Assembly (NCBI GenBank): GCA_023664725.1
Contig: JAMPFA010000021.1
Location: 1 to 34,468, forward strand
Reading direction: 5' to 3'
Length of the DNA stretch: 34,468 nucleotides
Source: Roseburia sp.
GTDB taxonomy: Bacteria > Bacillota > Clostridia > Lachnospirales > Lachnospiraceae
A model generated the notes under the pieces. That model worked only from the letters and a program-made list of their open reading frames with translations. It was not told the origin of the DNA and did not search any database. The position numbers were made by a program, and so were the translations under genes. Below are positions 33,957-34,468 of this stretch, piece after piece (positions within the stretch are counted from its first letter, which is position 1; every line of letters starts with the position of its first letter).

Positions 33957-34010
33957 TTTTCGTCCGCTTCATTGACTTTTCGTCCATTATATACTATAAT
34001 ATGGACGAAA
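33957..34010 (+). promoter_or_regulatory. Promoter and operator of the Fic gene
   Basis: On the plus strand TTGACT (33972-33977) and TATAAT (33995-34000) are 17 bp apart. An inverted repeat TTTCGTCCAT (33978-33987) / ATGGACGAAA (34001-34010) fills the spacer and lies just past the -10, a place where a bound repressor would block the polymerase. A further TTTTCGTCC copy (33957-33965) lies 20 bp upstream of the first arm. Confidence 0.75.
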
Positions 34011-34052
34011 GAAAACAGGAGTGGATGAACCCATTTCGAGTAAGGAGATCCT

Positions 34053-34468
34053 ATGAGAAATTTTGATTATACAAAGCTAGAAAATTATAAGTGGGATAAC
34101 GAAGCACTTTCCTATATCGCCAAGATACACGAATGCAAAGGCAGACAGGACTTATTTGTAAGACAAAAGCCCATAGAACTTGACCGACTGACCGAAGTTG
34201 CAAAGATTCAAAGCACCGAGGCTTCCAATAAAATTGAGGGTATAGTCACTACGAGTACCCGTATCAAACAGTTGGTGGAGGAAAAGACCACGCCGAGGAA
34301 CCGTGATGAAAGCGAGATTTTAGGGTATCGGGATGTCCTGAACACCATTCACGAAAGCCACGACTATATTCCAATAACACCGTCCTATATCCTTCAGCTT
34401 CACAGAGATTTGTTAAAACACGCAGGTCTTTCCTATGGCGGCAATTTCAAGAATACGCAGAACTACAT
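34053..34468 (+). CDS. Class II Fic-domain protein (partial, right end missing)
   Basis: The first 138 residues are visible. They begin with AAGGAG before the ATG at 34053. SNKIEGI at about 58-64 matches the S/T-x-x-x-E-G/N inhibitory motif of class II Fic proteins, where the motif is on the N-terminal helix of the same chain and holds the enzyme off. The Fic core entry follows (EILGYRDVLNTIHE, LHRDLLKHAGLSYGGNF); the catalytic HPF motif would be past the edge. Fic proteins usually transfer AMP to target proteins. It is the only plus-strand gene, with its own operator, next to the riboflavin operon but unrelated to it. Confidence 0.9.
   Translation, partial: MRNFDYTKLENYKWDNEALSYIAKIHECKGRQDLFVRQKPIELDRLTEVAKIQSTEASNKIEGIVTTSTRIKQLVEEKTTPRNRDESEILGYRDVLNTIHESHDYIPITPSYILQLHRDLLKHAGLSYGGNFKNTQNY

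Noticed and set aside
1..34468. CRISPR array, tRNA, rRNA, insertion sequence or phage integration site
   Set aside because: I saw no regularly spaced repeats, no cloverleaf, no transposase frame and no integrase or att-like repeat in the window.

Overview
The window reads as a chromosomal segment of an anaerobic, spore-forming Clostridia member, most likely Lachnospiraceae. The evidence is AT-rich intergenic DNA with strong AGGAGG ribosome sites, a SpoVT gene, a monoderm-type class A penicillin-binding protein, a LytTR regulator without a partner kinase, and an FMN-riboswitch riboflavin operon. Apart from the last gene, every gene I support lies on the minus strand, so the biological order runs from right to left.

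Right end (about 28.0-34.5 kb). A partial class II Fic gene on the plus strand has its own promoter with an inverted-repeat operator. Diverging from it is the riboflavin operon: promoter, FMN riboswitch, attenuator terminator, then ribD, ribE (TTG start), ribBA and ribH. A sugar nucleotidyltransferase and a NahK-like kinase follow with no visible terminator. Middle (about 22.8-28.0 kb): spoVT with a candidate forespore promoter, a class A PBP followed by a ROK glucokinase, then a small ribbon-helix-helix (RHH) protein and a LytTR response regulator.

Left two thirds (1-22.75 kb) is the notable part: a long minus-strand cluster that looks like a contractile injection system in a Gram-positive. 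In transcription order it encodes a membrane-anchored von Willebrand A (VWA) protein, a large sheath protein that looks like a TssB-TssC fusion, two Hcp-like tube proteins, an attenuating hairpin, a J-domain protein, a membrane FHA protein, a zinc-ribbon FHA protein, two divergent PP2C-like proteins (one with a TPR tail), a large Hsp70/actin-fold protein, three unrecognised proteins that are probably baseplate parts, a DUF1795/DcrB-like adaptor candidate, a stand-alone VgrG spike, a pentapeptide-repeat protein, an Imm11-like protein, a DUF4280 PAAR-like tip and a VgrG-Rhs fusion that runs off the left edge.

Taken together the cluster offers a tube, sheath, spike, tip and Rhs cargo. A phospho-signalling set (FHA plus PP2C) and an Hsp70/J-domain pair stand where Gram-negative type VI systems have TssJLM and ClpV. 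No ClpV, TssJLM or Ser/Thr kinase is visible here. A 12-bp direct repeat with a 21-bp period lies just upstream of the cluster and directly downstream of the LytTR gene, a geometry that fits a LytTR operator. The toxin end of the Rhs protein lies outside the window.
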